Position numbers and translations under genes: made by a program
Origin: Streptomyces fildesensis
GTDB lineage: Bacteria; Actinomycetota; Actinomycetes; Streptomycetales; Streptomycetaceae
Length of the DNA stretch: 54,550 nt
Assembly: GCF_016107395.1 (NCBI RefSeq)
Contig: NZ_JAAIKO010000049.1
Span: forward strand, 1 to 54,550
Direction of reading: 5' to 3'
The notes under the pieces: generated by a model
Seen by the model: the letters and a program-made list of their open reading frames with translations, nothing else
The model's database searches: none
What the model was told of the DNA's origin: nothing
Shown here: positions 33,523 to 41,375 of the stretch, piece after piece
Numbering within the stretch: position 1 is the first letter of the stretch
Layout: every line of letters begins with the position of its first letter

Positions 33523-34301
33523 AAGCCGATCCGGCTCAGCTCCGCCGGTTCCGGGAGCGGGGTGTCCGGGCGCCACAAGGGCACCTGCACCAGGCCCGGT
33601 TCCAGGAGCGTGAAGCCGTCGAAGAACGGCTCGATCTCCTTGTGCGGCCGCACGTTCATGGTCGCGGTGGCCTTGTTGTAGATCTTGCTGACCTCGGGGA
33701 AGCTGCCGCCGTGGAAGTCGGCCGTGGCGTGCGACAGCACCAGGTAGCTGCCGTCCGGCAGCGCGTCGCGCAGGGTGGCGACGATGGCGGCCGGGTCCTC
33801 CGCGTCGGTGATGAAGTGCAGTACGGCGACGAGGAGCACGGCGACCGGCTGGTCGAAGTCGATCAGCTCACTGATGGTCGGGTGGTCCAGGATGCTGCGC
33901 GGCCGGCGCACGTCGCCCAGGAAGAAGCCGGTGTTCCCCGAACCGGTCAGCCGGGCTCCGGCGTGGGTCGCGACGATGGGGTCGTTGTCGACGTAGGCGA
34001 CCCGCACGTCGGAGGAGAGACCCTGCGCGACCTCATGGGTGTTCGGCGAGGTGGGGATGCCGGTGCCGATGTCGATGATCTGGCGGATGCCGTTGTCCAC
34101 CAGGAAGCCGACGGCCCGCCGGAGGAAGTCCCGGTTCGCGCGGGCGCTGGGGATGATGTCGGGGACGGCGTCGATGACGCGCTGCGCGGCCTCCCGGTCG
34201 ACCTCGTAGTTGTCCCAGCCCCCGAGGTAGAAGTCGTACATGCGGGCGGGGTGGGGCCGGCCCGTGTCTATCTTCTCGGCGGGGAATCCCTGATCGGTCA
34301 C
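33495..34301 (-). CDS. SAM-dependent methyltransferase (Methyltransf_19/DUF574 type)
   Basis: The product has 268 residues with the typical opening PHPARMYDFYLGGWDNYEVD (residues 16-35), then the SAM-binding segment RQIIDIGTGIPTSPNTHEVA (73-92) and VAYVDNDPIV for the ribose-binding acid. This family is strongly expanded in Streptomyces, often beside XRE/DUF397 genes, and its substrates are unknown. Upstream on the same strand lie the DUF397 gene (70 bp) and its XRE partner. The tail overlaps the STM4011 gene from the other strand. Confidence 0.9.
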   Translation of the reverse strand: MTDQGFPAEKIDTGRPHPARMYDFYLGGWDNYEVDREAAQRVIDAVPDIIPSARANRDFLRRAVGFLVDNGIRQIIDIGTGIPTSPNTHEVAQGLSSDVRVAYVDNDPIVATHAGARLTGSGNTGFFLGDVRRPRSILDHPTISELIDFDQPVAVLLVAVLHFITDAEDPAAIVATLRDALPDGSYLVLSHATADFHGGSFPEVSKIYNKATATMNVRPHKEIEPFFDGFTLLEPGLVQVPLWRPDTPLPEPAELSRIGFYGGVGRKG

Positions 34302-34371
34302 GCCGTCCTCCGGTTCGGTTCTGTTCGCTCGGCCGCGACAACGGCGGCGTTACTCGGCACGGTCGGGGCAG

Positions 34372-34605
34372 TCACAGCAGGAAGTCCGCTTCGCCGGCCT
34401 TCGCGCCCCGGATGAATGTGGAGATCTCAAGATCGGTGTAGATCAGCGCCGGGCCGTCGGGGTCGGTGGACTGGCGCAGCGCCACCCGGCCGTCGTTCAG
34501 TTTCTTGGCCTCGACGCAGCTGCCGCCGTTGCCGCCGCTCCACGGCTTCCGCCAGCCCTCGTGACCGAGGTCCTTCGCGGGCATGCCGTTGTATATGCGA
34601 CCCAT
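34372..34605 (-). CDS. DUF397 protein
   Basis: The product has 77 residues. The DUF397 core is visible as WRKPWSGGNGGSCVEAKKL (about 18-36), then VALRQSTDPDGPALIYT and a final FIRGAKAGEADFLL. These small proteins are encoded directly after XRE/DUF5753 regulators and, for some pairs, act as the regulator's antagonist in development or antibiotic control in Streptomyces. It starts 3 bp after the XRE stop, so it is cotranscribed. Confidence 0.92.
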   Translation of the reverse strand: MGRIYNGMPAKDLGHEGWRKPWSGGNGGSCVEAKKLNDGRVALRQSTDPDGPALIYTDLEISTFIRGAKAGEADFLL

Positions 34606-34608
34606 GGG

Positions 34609-35475
34609 TCAGATCTCCTTGCGAATGCCACCGAGGATGGCCTTGGTGCTCTGTGCCGGCGCGGCCTGCGCGCACATCCGGTCCAGCGCCTCCAGGAAGG
34701 CCGACACGTCGTCGCGTTCGTCGAAGTACGCGCCGCCGATCAGGCTCTCGGTGTAGGCGATGTCCGGGAGTTCCTGGATCTCGAACCGGAAGATGTGGAA
34801 GGGCCCGTACATCGCGGAGTGCGGGCCGGCCGTGAACGGCATGACCTGCAGCCGGACGTTGGGGAGCTCGGTGAGGTCGGCCAGGTGCGCGATCTGGGCG
34901 CGCATGACGTCCACGCCGCCGATGGGACGGCGCAGCACCGTCTCGTCCATCACGACCCACAGCAGGGGTGCCTTCTCCCGCGTGAGCAGCGCCTGGCGCT
35001 CCAGGCGCAGTGCCACCAGGCGGTCGATCTCGTCGACGGAGGCGTGCGGCAGGCCGGCCCACAGCACCGCACGCGTGTACTCCTCGGTCTGCAGCAGCCC
35101 GGGCACGTAGTGCGGCTCGTAGGCGCGGATGATGCTGGCCTCGCCCTCCAGGCTGACGAAGGCGCTGAACCACTCCGGCAGGACGTCACGGAAGCGGTGC
35201 CACCAGCCGGGCCGGTTCGCCTCGCGGGTGAGCGCGAGAAAGCCGCTGACCTCGGTGGGAGACGTGACTCCGTAGGTCTGCAGCAGCTTCTCGACGTAGG
35301 GCAGTTTGAGGCCGACCTCGGCCTTCTCCATCCTGCGGATCGTGGCATGAGTGACATCGAGAGCCAGGCCGGCCTGCTCGTAGGAGAGGCCCGCCTTCTC
35401 CCGCAGGTCCTGGAGTCGTTTGCCGAGCACCACCCGCAGTACGGTCGGGGCGCCTCCCGGCCGTGCTTCCGCCAC
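34609..35475 (-). CDS. XRE-family regulator with DUF5753 domain
   Basis: The product has 288 residues: helix-turn-helix at about 17-72 (LGKRLQDLREKAGLSYEQAG, then ATIRRMEKAEVGLKLPYVEK), then DUF5753 (about 100-280; YEPHYVPGLLQTEEYTRAVL is its hallmark). The C-terminal domain resembles Scr1-type sensor domains. It forms a pair with the DUF397 gene immediately downstream and is divergent from an ATP-binding (anti-sigma-like) gene, the standard trio of streptomycete regulatory cassettes. BldB/AbaA-like regulation is inferred from the family only. Confidence 0.93.
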   Translation of the reverse strand: MAEARPGGAPTVLRVVLGKRLQDLREKAGLSYEQAGLALDVTHATIRRMEKAEVGLKLPYVEKLLQTYGVTSPTEVSGFLALTREANRPGWWHRFRDVLPEWFSAFVSLEGEASIIRAYEPHYVPGLLQTEEYTRAVLWAGLPHASVDEIDRLVALRLERQALLTREKAPLLWVVMDETVLRRPIGGVDVMRAQIAHLADLTELPNVRLQVMPFTAGPHSAMYGPFHIFRFEIQELPDIAYTESLIGGAYFDERDDVSAFLEALDRMCAQAAPAQSTKAILGGIRKEI

Positions 35476-35555
35476 GAGCCTCCTCCTCCAACTTCCCTCG
35501 GTGGTAGGCAGTGTGCCATGCCGTCAGTGGACCGAACAGACCGTACAGACGATTG

Positions 35556-35566
35556 TGTAATTTACA
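35556..35566. promoter_or_regulatory. AT-rich palindrome in the XRE/ATP-binding divergent promoter
   Basis: TGTAATTTACA is a perfect 11-bp palindrome in the AT-richest part of the 100-bp gap between 35475 and 35576. The word ACAGA occurs three times in the same stretch (35536, 35545, 35564). It is a candidate binding site for the XRE regulator and overlaps the likely promoter of the ATP-binding protein gene. Confidence 0.45.
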
Positions 35567-35575
35567 GATCGGACC

Positions 35576-36076
35576 TTGCCATGTGTTCGGCGCGACCCTC
35601 ATAGTTGCGGAGTGGCTGCTTCCCAAGACGCTCTCCGGGTAGCGCGTCATGACGGCCCGACCCATCCCGGCCGCTATGACGTCTTCCGGCTTCCCGCGCA
35701 GAACGCCTCCGTGGCGGATGCGCGCGGCCGCGTCCGCGCGCGTCTGCGGGACTGGGGTGTGGATCTCGAAGTCACCGACGACGCGGGACTGGTGGTGACG
35801 GAGCTGTTCACCAACGCCGTCCGCCACACGGACAGCGAGAAGATCACCTGTTCACTGCTGGCGCTGGGCCGGGTGCTACGCGTCGAGGTCACCGACCAGG
35901 GGCACGGGCGGACCGAGCCGCGCACCCGCACCGCCGATGTCGACGAGGAGTGCGGTCGCGGACTGCTGCTCGTCAGCGTCCTGGCGCAGTCCTGGGGAGT
36001 GGGCCCGGCCGAGGACGGCGAGGGGCGCGTGGTCTGGGCCGAGCTGCCCTGCTTGCCCGCCCTCCGCCACCCCTGA
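35576..36076 (+). CDS. ATP-binding protein of the anti-sigma/HATPase type
   Basis: The frame gives up to 166 residues; the domain itself is about residues 35-160. Bergerat-fold motifs are present: VVTELFTNAVRHTD (N box, near 82-95, with the Asn), RVEVTDQGHGRTEP (G1, Asp and Gly) and CGRGLLLVSVLAQSWG (G2). These kinases of the RsbW-like class bind anti-sigma or partner proteins in Streptomyces. The start is uncertain: TTG 35576 and GTG 35612 both lack a well-placed ribosome binding site. It is divergent from the XRE/DUF5753 gene. Confidence 0.82.
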   Translation: MPCVRRDPHSCGVAASQDALRVARHDGPTHPGRYDVFRLPAQNASVADARGRVRARLRDWGVDLEVTDDAGLVVTELFTNAVRHTDSEKITCSLLALGRVLRVEVTDQGHGRTEPRTRTADVDEECGRGLLLVSVLAQSWGVGPAEDGEGRVVWAELPCLPALRHP

Positions 36077-36160
36077 CCGTCCCCGCACCGCCGCCGCCGG
36101 CCGGCCTACGGACGACGGCCCGCAGGCCGAGGCCGAGGGCCCGCAACTCCCGCCCGCTGC

Positions 36161-36952
36161 CTACAGCGGCAGCAGGTCGGGCCGCTTGGGCTCGACGTGG
36201 TCGCCGGAGGATTCGCCGCGCAACCGGCGGCCGATCCACGGCACCAGGTGCTCGCGGGCCCAGTGGATGTTGTCGCGCCGTACCTCGCCCGGAGCCCGTA
36301 CCGGCTCCGGCTCCCAGGCCTGCTCGGGGTCGGCGCACACGGGAAGGCCGAGCACCTGCGCCGCGCGCAGCGCGACCAGGGTGTGGCCTTCCGGGGACAG
36401 ATGCAGCCGGTCGCCGCTCCACGCCCGCCGGTCCTGCACCGAGCGCAGCGACCACAGGTCGAGCACCGGGCAGTCCTGGCGGTCCGCGATCGACCGGACG
36501 TGCGCCGTGTACGTCGCGATCTTGCCGCGGAGATGGCGCAGCACCGGGACGTCACGGGTGTCGAAGCCGGTGCAGATCAGCACCGTGCCGACCGAGGAGG
36601 TGAGGTCGGCGACCGCCGCCTCCAGCCGCTCGGCCACGTCGTCCGGGTCGCTGCCCGGCCGGAGGATGTCGTTGCCGCCCGCGCAGAACGTCACCAGGTC
36701 CGGTGCGAGCTCCCTGGCGCGCGGTACCTGCTCGGCCACGATCTGGTCGAGCAGCCGGCCGCGCACGGCGAGGTTGGCATAGCGGAAGTCGTGTTCGGGG
36801 CGCCGATCGGCGAGTTGAACGGCCAGGCGGTCGGCCCAGCCGACGAAAGCGCCGTCAGGACCCGGGTCGCCGACGCCCTCGGTGAAGCTGTCCCCCACCG
36901 CGGTGTACGACCCGATCGCGCCACTGTTGTTTGTTTTCGAATCGTCAGCCAC
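36161..36952 (-). CDS. SGNH/GDSL hydrolase (esterase/lipase-like)
   Basis: The product has 263 residues, without signal peptide. Block I is YTAVGDSFTEGVGDP (16-30, nucleophile Ser22), block II NLAVRGR (the Gly of the oxyanion hole), block III FCAGGNDIL with Asn, and block V DRLHLSPEGH with the catalytic Asp and His. It probably hydrolyses small acyl esters in the cytoplasm. It ends 84 bp from the convergent ATP-binding gene and begins 79 bp downstream of the GH36 gene on the same strand. Confidence 0.92.
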   Translation of the reverse strand: MADDSKTNNSGAIGSYTAVGDSFTEGVGDPGPDGAFVGWADRLAVQLADRRPEHDFRYANLAVRGRLLDQIVAEQVPRARELAPDLVTFCAGGNDILRPGSDPDDVAERLEAAVADLTSSVGTVLICTGFDTRDVPVLRHLRGKIATYTAHVRSIADRQDCPVLDLWSLRSVQDRRAWSGDRLHLSPEGHTLVALRAAQVLGLPVCADPEQAWEPEPVRAPGEVRRDNIHWAREHLVPWIGRRLRGESSGDHVEPKRPDLLPL

Positions 36953-37031
36953 GGCAGCCCATACTCCCCTTCCGGAAGTGACCTACGCCATCGTAACCGG
37001 GGGTTGACGTGGCGTGATTTAGAACACGAGG

Positions 37032-39131
37032 TCATATTCCGCGCAGCCGGAATACGGCCGCGTCCAGGTCGCCGACCAGCCCCGTCCGCAGTCCGCGGGT
37101 GGCCAGCACGGCGCCGCGGTGCACGGTTCCGGTGGCGGGATCCCGGTAGGCGGACGCCGGGTCGAGGCCGCGCAGCCGCAGCGGCGGCTGGGGTTCGCCG
37201 AAGGACTGGGAGTGCAGCCAGGCGAGGACGACGATCTCGTCGCCGCGCACGTACTGCACGGCGCTGAGCCCGCCGTCTCCGGGCGCGCGCAGCCGGTACA
37301 GGTCGCCGTACTGCACGACGGGCCGGATCGCCTTGTAGAGCTCGACCCAGTCCTTGGCCTCGGCCAGTTCCTCCTCGCTCCACGCCGTCAGGTCGCCGCC
37401 GACGCCGAGCACCCCGGCCATGGCGCTCACGAAGCGGAAGCGCAGGCTGCTGGCACGGTGGTTGAGCATGCTGTTGGGGCTGTCGGTGACCCAGGCGGCC
37501 ATCACCCGGGCGGGGTGCAGCTGACTGAATCCGTGCTGGATCGGCAGCCGGTCCAGCGGGTCGGTGTTGTCCGAGGTCCACACCTGGTCGGTACGGGACA
37601 GGATCCCGAGGTCCACCCGGCCGCCGCCGCCCGAGCAGGATTCGAAGGCGACGCCGGGGTGTGCGGCCCGCAGCCGGTCGAGCAGCCCGTACAGCCCCTG
37701 CACATGGTCGACCCACAGCCGCTGCGGGTACGGCTCACCGGGCCAGCCGGCGTCGGTGAAGCACCGGTTGAAGTCCCACTTCACGTAGTCGACGGGGGCG
37801 CTGTGCAGCAGCGCGTCCAACTGCTCCCACAGGTACTCGCGCACGTCCTCGCGGGCGAGGTTGAGGATCAGCTGGTTGCGGAACTCGGTGCGCCGTCGTC
37901 CGGTGTGGTGCTGCACCCAGTCCGGATGCGCTCGGTACAGGTCGCTGTCGGGGTTGACCATCTCCGGTTCCACCCAGATGCCGAACCGCATGCCGAGGGC
38001 GTGCACATCGTCGGCGAGCGGCTTGAGCCCGTTCGGGAACCGGTCGGGGTTGGCGGTCCAGTCGCCCAGTCCGGCGCGGTCGCTGGTCCTGGCACCGAAC
38101 CAGCCGTCGTCGACGACGAAGAGCTCGACGCCCATCGCCGCGGCCCGGCGGGCGAGTTCGCGCTGCTGCTCCTCGCCGACGTCGAAGCGGGTCGCCTCCC
38201 ACGAGTTGTAGAGCACCGGCCGCGGCTGCCCGGCGTCCGGGATCACATGGGCCAGCTGGTAGGCGTGCCAGGCGCGGCTGGCGGCGCCGAAGCCGCCGTC
38301 CGTGTGGAGCCCGGCGAAGACCGGGGTGGTGAAGGACTCCCCCGGCTCGAGCAGCACCAGTCCCGCGTCGTCGTGCCCGGCGCCACCGGTGGCCTGCACC
38401 CGGCCGTCGGGCAGCTGCTGCACGGCGATGCGCCAGGAGCCGGACCAGGCCAGCGCGGCGGTCCACACCTCGCCCTGCTCCTCGCCCGCGTCGCCCGCGT
38501 CGAGGCCGATCCACGGCAGGTGGTGGTGGCCGGTGTGGCCGCGCCGGCTGCCGATCACCTTCTCACCGGCGGTGAGTGCGGTCCTCGCCAGCCGGGTCTC
38601 GGCCGCCCAGCGGCCGTGCAGGTGCGACAGCCGCCAGCCGTCGCGTTCCGGCAGGGTCCAGGCGGCGGAATCGGCGCGCAGCAACTCGACGGCGCCGGTG
38701 TGTCCGTTGGCCACATGGGTGGCGGTGGTCCAGCGCTCGACGACGTCGGATCCCGCGCGGACCCGGTAGTGCAGCGTCAGGTCGAGATGGTGGACGGAGT
38801 CGTGGAAGTGCAGCCGCAGCTCGTCGTCCTCGGTCTCGGCCTCCTCGAAGCACCATTCGGTACCGCGCGCCGTGGCGTCACGGACCGAGAGCGCGGGCCG
38901 GACGAAGCGCGGGCCGCCTTCGACGGGGTACTCCTCGTGGCCGTCGAGCGCCGACTCGAAGGAGCTCCCGTCAGGGAGCGGTTCCGCGGCCAGCGCCTCG
39001 GCGTCGGCGAGCTGGATGCGGGCGCCCCAGTGCAGATGAAGCAGCTCGTCGCGCTCGGTCAGATGCACGGCGTAGCTGCTGCCGGGACCCGAGAGCAGCC
39101 ACAGCCGCCCGGTTCCGCCCGTCTCGATCAT
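37032..39131 (-). CDS. GH36 alpha-galactosidase
   Basis: The product has 699 residues: an N-terminal beta-sandwich (about 1-320), a TIM barrel and a C-terminal beta domain, the standard GH36 layout. The nucleophile is Asp453 (VKWDFNR), the acid/base Asp550 (VTDSPNSMLNHR), and SCSGGGGRVD and FVVDDGWFGAR are the sugar-binding motifs. ATG 39131 has AAGGGGAG upstream; longer forms of this frame are not protein-like. No signal peptide, so it acts on imported alpha-galactosides such as melibiose or raffinose. No transporter is adjacent. Confidence 0.95.
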   Translation of the reverse strand: MIETGGTGRLWLLSGPGSSYAVHLTERDELLHLHWGARIQLADAEALAAEPLPDGSSFESALDGHEEYPVEGGPRFVRPALSVRDATARGTEWCFEEAETEDDELRLHFHDSVHHLDLTLHYRVRAGSDVVERWTTATHVANGHTGAVELLRADSAAWTLPERDGWRLSHLHGRWAAETRLARTALTAGEKVIGSRRGHTGHHHLPWIGLDAGDAGEEQGEVWTAALAWSGSWRIAVQQLPDGRVQATGGAGHDDAGLVLLEPGESFTTPVFAGLHTDGGFGAASRAWHAYQLAHVIPDAGQPRPVLYNSWEATRFDVGEEQQRELARRAAAMGVELFVVDDGWFGARTSDRAGLGDWTANPDRFPNGLKPLADDVHALGMRFGIWVEPEMVNPDSDLYRAHPDWVQHHTGRRRTEFRNQLILNLAREDVREYLWEQLDALLHSAPVDYVKWDFNRCFTDAGWPGEPYPQRLWVDHVQGLYGLLDRLRAAHPGVAFESCSGGGGRVDLGILSRTDQVWTSDNTDPLDRLPIQHGFSQLHPARVMAAWVTDSPNSMLNHRASSLRFRFVSAMAGVLGVGGDLTAWSEEELAEAKDWVELYKAIRPVVQYGDLYRLRAPGDGGLSAVQYVRGDEIVVLAWLHSQSFGEPQPPLRLRGLDPASAYRDPATGTVHRGAVLATRGLRTGLVGDLDAAVFRLRGI

Positions 39132-39294
39132 CAGAACTCCCCTTTTCCGATCACGTCCGAACATCGTTACGCGGGCGGAACCCGAAGGCAATGGCGCGGC
39201 GGACACATACCGGCCGGTACGTCGGTGGAGCCGGTGTCGTATCGTCGGCTGAGGTTCAGCCCCGAGCTCTGAGCCGTGACCCGAAGGAGCGCCG

Positions 39295-40149
39295 GTGACC
39301 CAGCAGCTGCCGCAGACCCCCGCCACCGACACCGAAGCAGGGACCGGCACCGCGACCTGTGCCGAGCCGGTACTGACCGGTGTCCGAAACTTCCGTGACG
39401 TGGGCGGTCTCCGCGCCGCCGACGGTCGCCGGGTCCGGCCGGGGAAGCTGTTCCGCAGCGGTCACCTCGCGCACACCACCGACGAGGACGCGGCCTTCCT
39501 GGCCACCCTCGGTCTGCACACGATCTTCGACTTCCGCAACGCCGACGACATCAGGATGGAAGGCCCCGACGTCGATCTGCCAGGCGTCCAGAACATCAAC
39601 ATGCCGCTCAGCGACCCGGCTCACGGAGCCGACTTCTGGCACACCGTGCGCGACGGCGACCTGGACGCGCTGCGCGACGCCCTCGGCGACGGCAAGGGCG
39701 CCGAGCGGATGACCACCGCCTACCGGCAGCTCATCCTGGACCGCACCGCCCAGCACAGCCGCATGCTGGAACTGCTCGCCGAGGAGCCCGCCGTCCCGGC
39801 CCTGCTGCACTGCGCCGCGGGCAAGGACCGGGCCGGTACGTCGATGGCGATCATCCTGCTCGCCCTCGGCGTGGACCGCGCCGATATCGAGGCCGACTAC
39901 CTGGAGAGCAACGCGGCCCACCGCCGCTACAAGGTCCAGCGCGGTGACGGCGCCACCGGCTCCGCCATCGACCCGGAGATCATGAAGCTCCTCAGCCCGC
40001 TCTTCGAGGCCCGGCTGGAATACCTGACCGCCGCCTTCGACACCATCGACGAGCACTGGGGCTCCGTCGACCGCTATCTCTCCGAGGGCCTGGGCTGTAC
40101 GGAGGAGCGGCGCGCGCGACTGCGCGAGCTGCTCCTCACGGACGCCTGA
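39295..40149 (+). CDS. tyrosine-protein phosphatase-like protein (Y_phosphatase3)
   Basis: The product has 284 residues. The catalytic P-loop is HCAAGKDRAGTS, with Cys173 and Arg179, close to the consensus HCxxGKDRTG. Upstream motifs GVRNFRDVGGLR (29-40) and FRSGHLAHTT belong to the same family, which includes MptpB-type phosphatases acting on phosphotyrosine and phosphoinositides. The first 22 residues are a Thr/Ala-rich extension. GTG 39295 follows GAAGGAGC. The 163-bp divergent gap to the GH36 gene holds the palindrome TACCGGCCGGTA at 39208-39219. Confidence 0.9.
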   Translation: MTQQLPQTPATDTEAGTGTATCAEPVLTGVRNFRDVGGLRAADGRRVRPGKLFRSGHLAHTTDEDAAFLATLGLHTIFDFRNADDIRMEGPDVDLPGVQNINMPLSDPAHGADFWHTVRDGDLDALRDALGDGKGAERMTTAYRQLILDRTAQHSRMLELLAEEPAVPALLHCAAGKDRAGTSMAIILLALGVDRADIEADYLESNAAHRRYKVQRGDGATGSAIDPEIMKLLSPLFEARLEYLTAAFDTIDEHWGSVDRYLSEGLGCTEERRARLRELLLTDA

Positions 40150-40164
40150 GACACGCCCGCCGGG

Positions 40165-41358
40165 TCACCAGCTCCACCGCTCGTCGACGACCGCGTCGTG
40201 CGGGTCGGTGACCCAGCCCGCGGCCAGCACCAGCCCGGTGGCGCGGTGCACGGCGAGGAAGCCGAAGGGGCGGTCGAAGGTCACGGCCACGAACTTCGCC
40301 TTCTTCTGCGGTGCCGCGCCCGCGGTCATGGCGAAGGCGGTCACGGCCGCGGCCTGGAATCCCTCCGCGCTGAACGAGGCCGTGATCGACTGCCGGGCGC
40401 CGGCCACCGCCAGCGGCACCTCGCTGACCCCCGGGAAGTGACCGCGGCTCGTGTCGCGGGCCGCGTCGAGGCCGAACAACTCCGCTCGCTGCAGCAGGTC
40501 GTGGTCGTCGCTGACGGTGAAGGCCGCGGTCGTCGTGTACAGCTGCGGGTCGGAGCTGAAGCTGGTGATCTTCTGGATCGCGATCCCGGGACCCGGGATG
40601 CCCTCGGCCAGCCGCCCGCCGGGTACCACCTCGTGCGCCCCGGCCAGCACCTCAGTACCCGCCCGGAGCACGTCACCGGCCCCGGCAGTCTCCTCGCCGA
40701 GCAGCAGCCGGACGTCGATGCCGTTCGCACCCTGGACGTCCAGGACGGTGAGCGCTCCGGCCGGGGTCGCCGCGAGGCCCAGCAAAGCCAGGTCGGAGCC
40801 GGACCTGGACAGCCCCGCGACCTTGCGCTCCGCCCAGGGGCCGCGCTTTGGCTGCAGAGTGGTCGGCGTGAACGGCTGCTGCCACCTGGTCTGCACGCAC
40901 AGCGCGCTCGCGAGCACCATCAGCGTGGAGGCTTCCAGTTCGACGGGCATCTCCTCGATCAAACCGCCGGTGTTGCGTGCGGCCCAGGCGTCGAGTTCCT
41001 TGCGGTCCATGGCCGCGTCGCCGGTCAGCCGGCCGGCGACGGTGGGCGGAAGGCGCTCCACCCAGTCCTCGCGCAGCGGCACCTCCCGCTTCGTCCAGAC
41101 GCCCAGTGCCGTGTCGATGCCGTCGGCCGCGCCCAGCGCCTCCAGCAGCGCGCGGCCGTGCTCGATGGCGCGGTGCGCGGGCACACCGAGCGCCTGCTCG
41201 AGCTCAGCGCGGGCCGGGCCGTCCGCCGCACCGCCGAGGAAGGCCAGCAACGGCCAGACGCCGACCGCGCTGAACGCGGTGCCCTTTCCCGGCGTGACCG
41301 CCACCCCCGCCCACCGCGCCGTCAACGCGTTGACCGCCCGCACCGTCGCCGTGTCCAT
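40165..41358 (-). CDS. serpin-family protein
   Basis: The product has 397 residues, the normal serpin length, without signal peptide. Recognisable are TAFSAVGVWPLLAFLGG (s6B/hB region, near 27-43), a hinge region SAEGFQAAAVTAFAM (the small-residue run expected of inhibitory serpins), and the C-terminal signature FDRPFGFLAVHRATGLVLAA (near 367-386). The reactive-centre loop should lie between these two, around residues 345-360. Such proteins inhibit serine or cysteine proteases by suicide insertion. ATG 41358 is 17 bp after the aminotransferase stop, so it may end the hopanoid transcript. Confidence 0.88.
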   Translation of the reverse strand: MDTATVRAVNALTARWAGVAVTPGKGTAFSAVGVWPLLAFLGGAADGPARAELEQALGVPAHRAIEHGRALLEALGAADGIDTALGVWTKREVPLREDWVERLPPTVAGRLTGDAAMDRKELDAWAARNTGGLIEEMPVELEASTLMVLASALCVQTRWQQPFTPTTLQPKRGPWAERKVAGLSRSGSDLALLGLAATPAGALTVLDVQGANGIDVRLLLGEETAGAGDVLRAGTEVLAGAHEVVPGGRLAEGIPGPGIAIQKITSFSSDPQLYTTTAAFTVSDDHDLLQRAELFGLDAARDTSRGHFPGVSEVPLAVAGARQSITASFSAEGFQAAAVTAFAMTAGAAPQKKAKFVAVTFDRPFGFLAVHRATGLVLAAGWVTDPHDAVVDERWSW

Positions 41359-41375
41359 CACTCGCCACCCCGTTC

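Noticed and set aside
39208..39219. Palindrome TACCGGCCGGTA in the GH36/phosphatase divergent region as an operator
   Set aside because: A 12-bp G/C-rich palindrome is expected by chance often enough in this genome and nothing else supports it; noted only in the phosphatase entry.
37119..39272. A 717-codon plus-strand frame opposite the alpha-galactosidase
   Set aside because: GH36 catalytic motifs are all on the minus strand; this frame has the Val/Gly/Arg composition of an antisense shadow.
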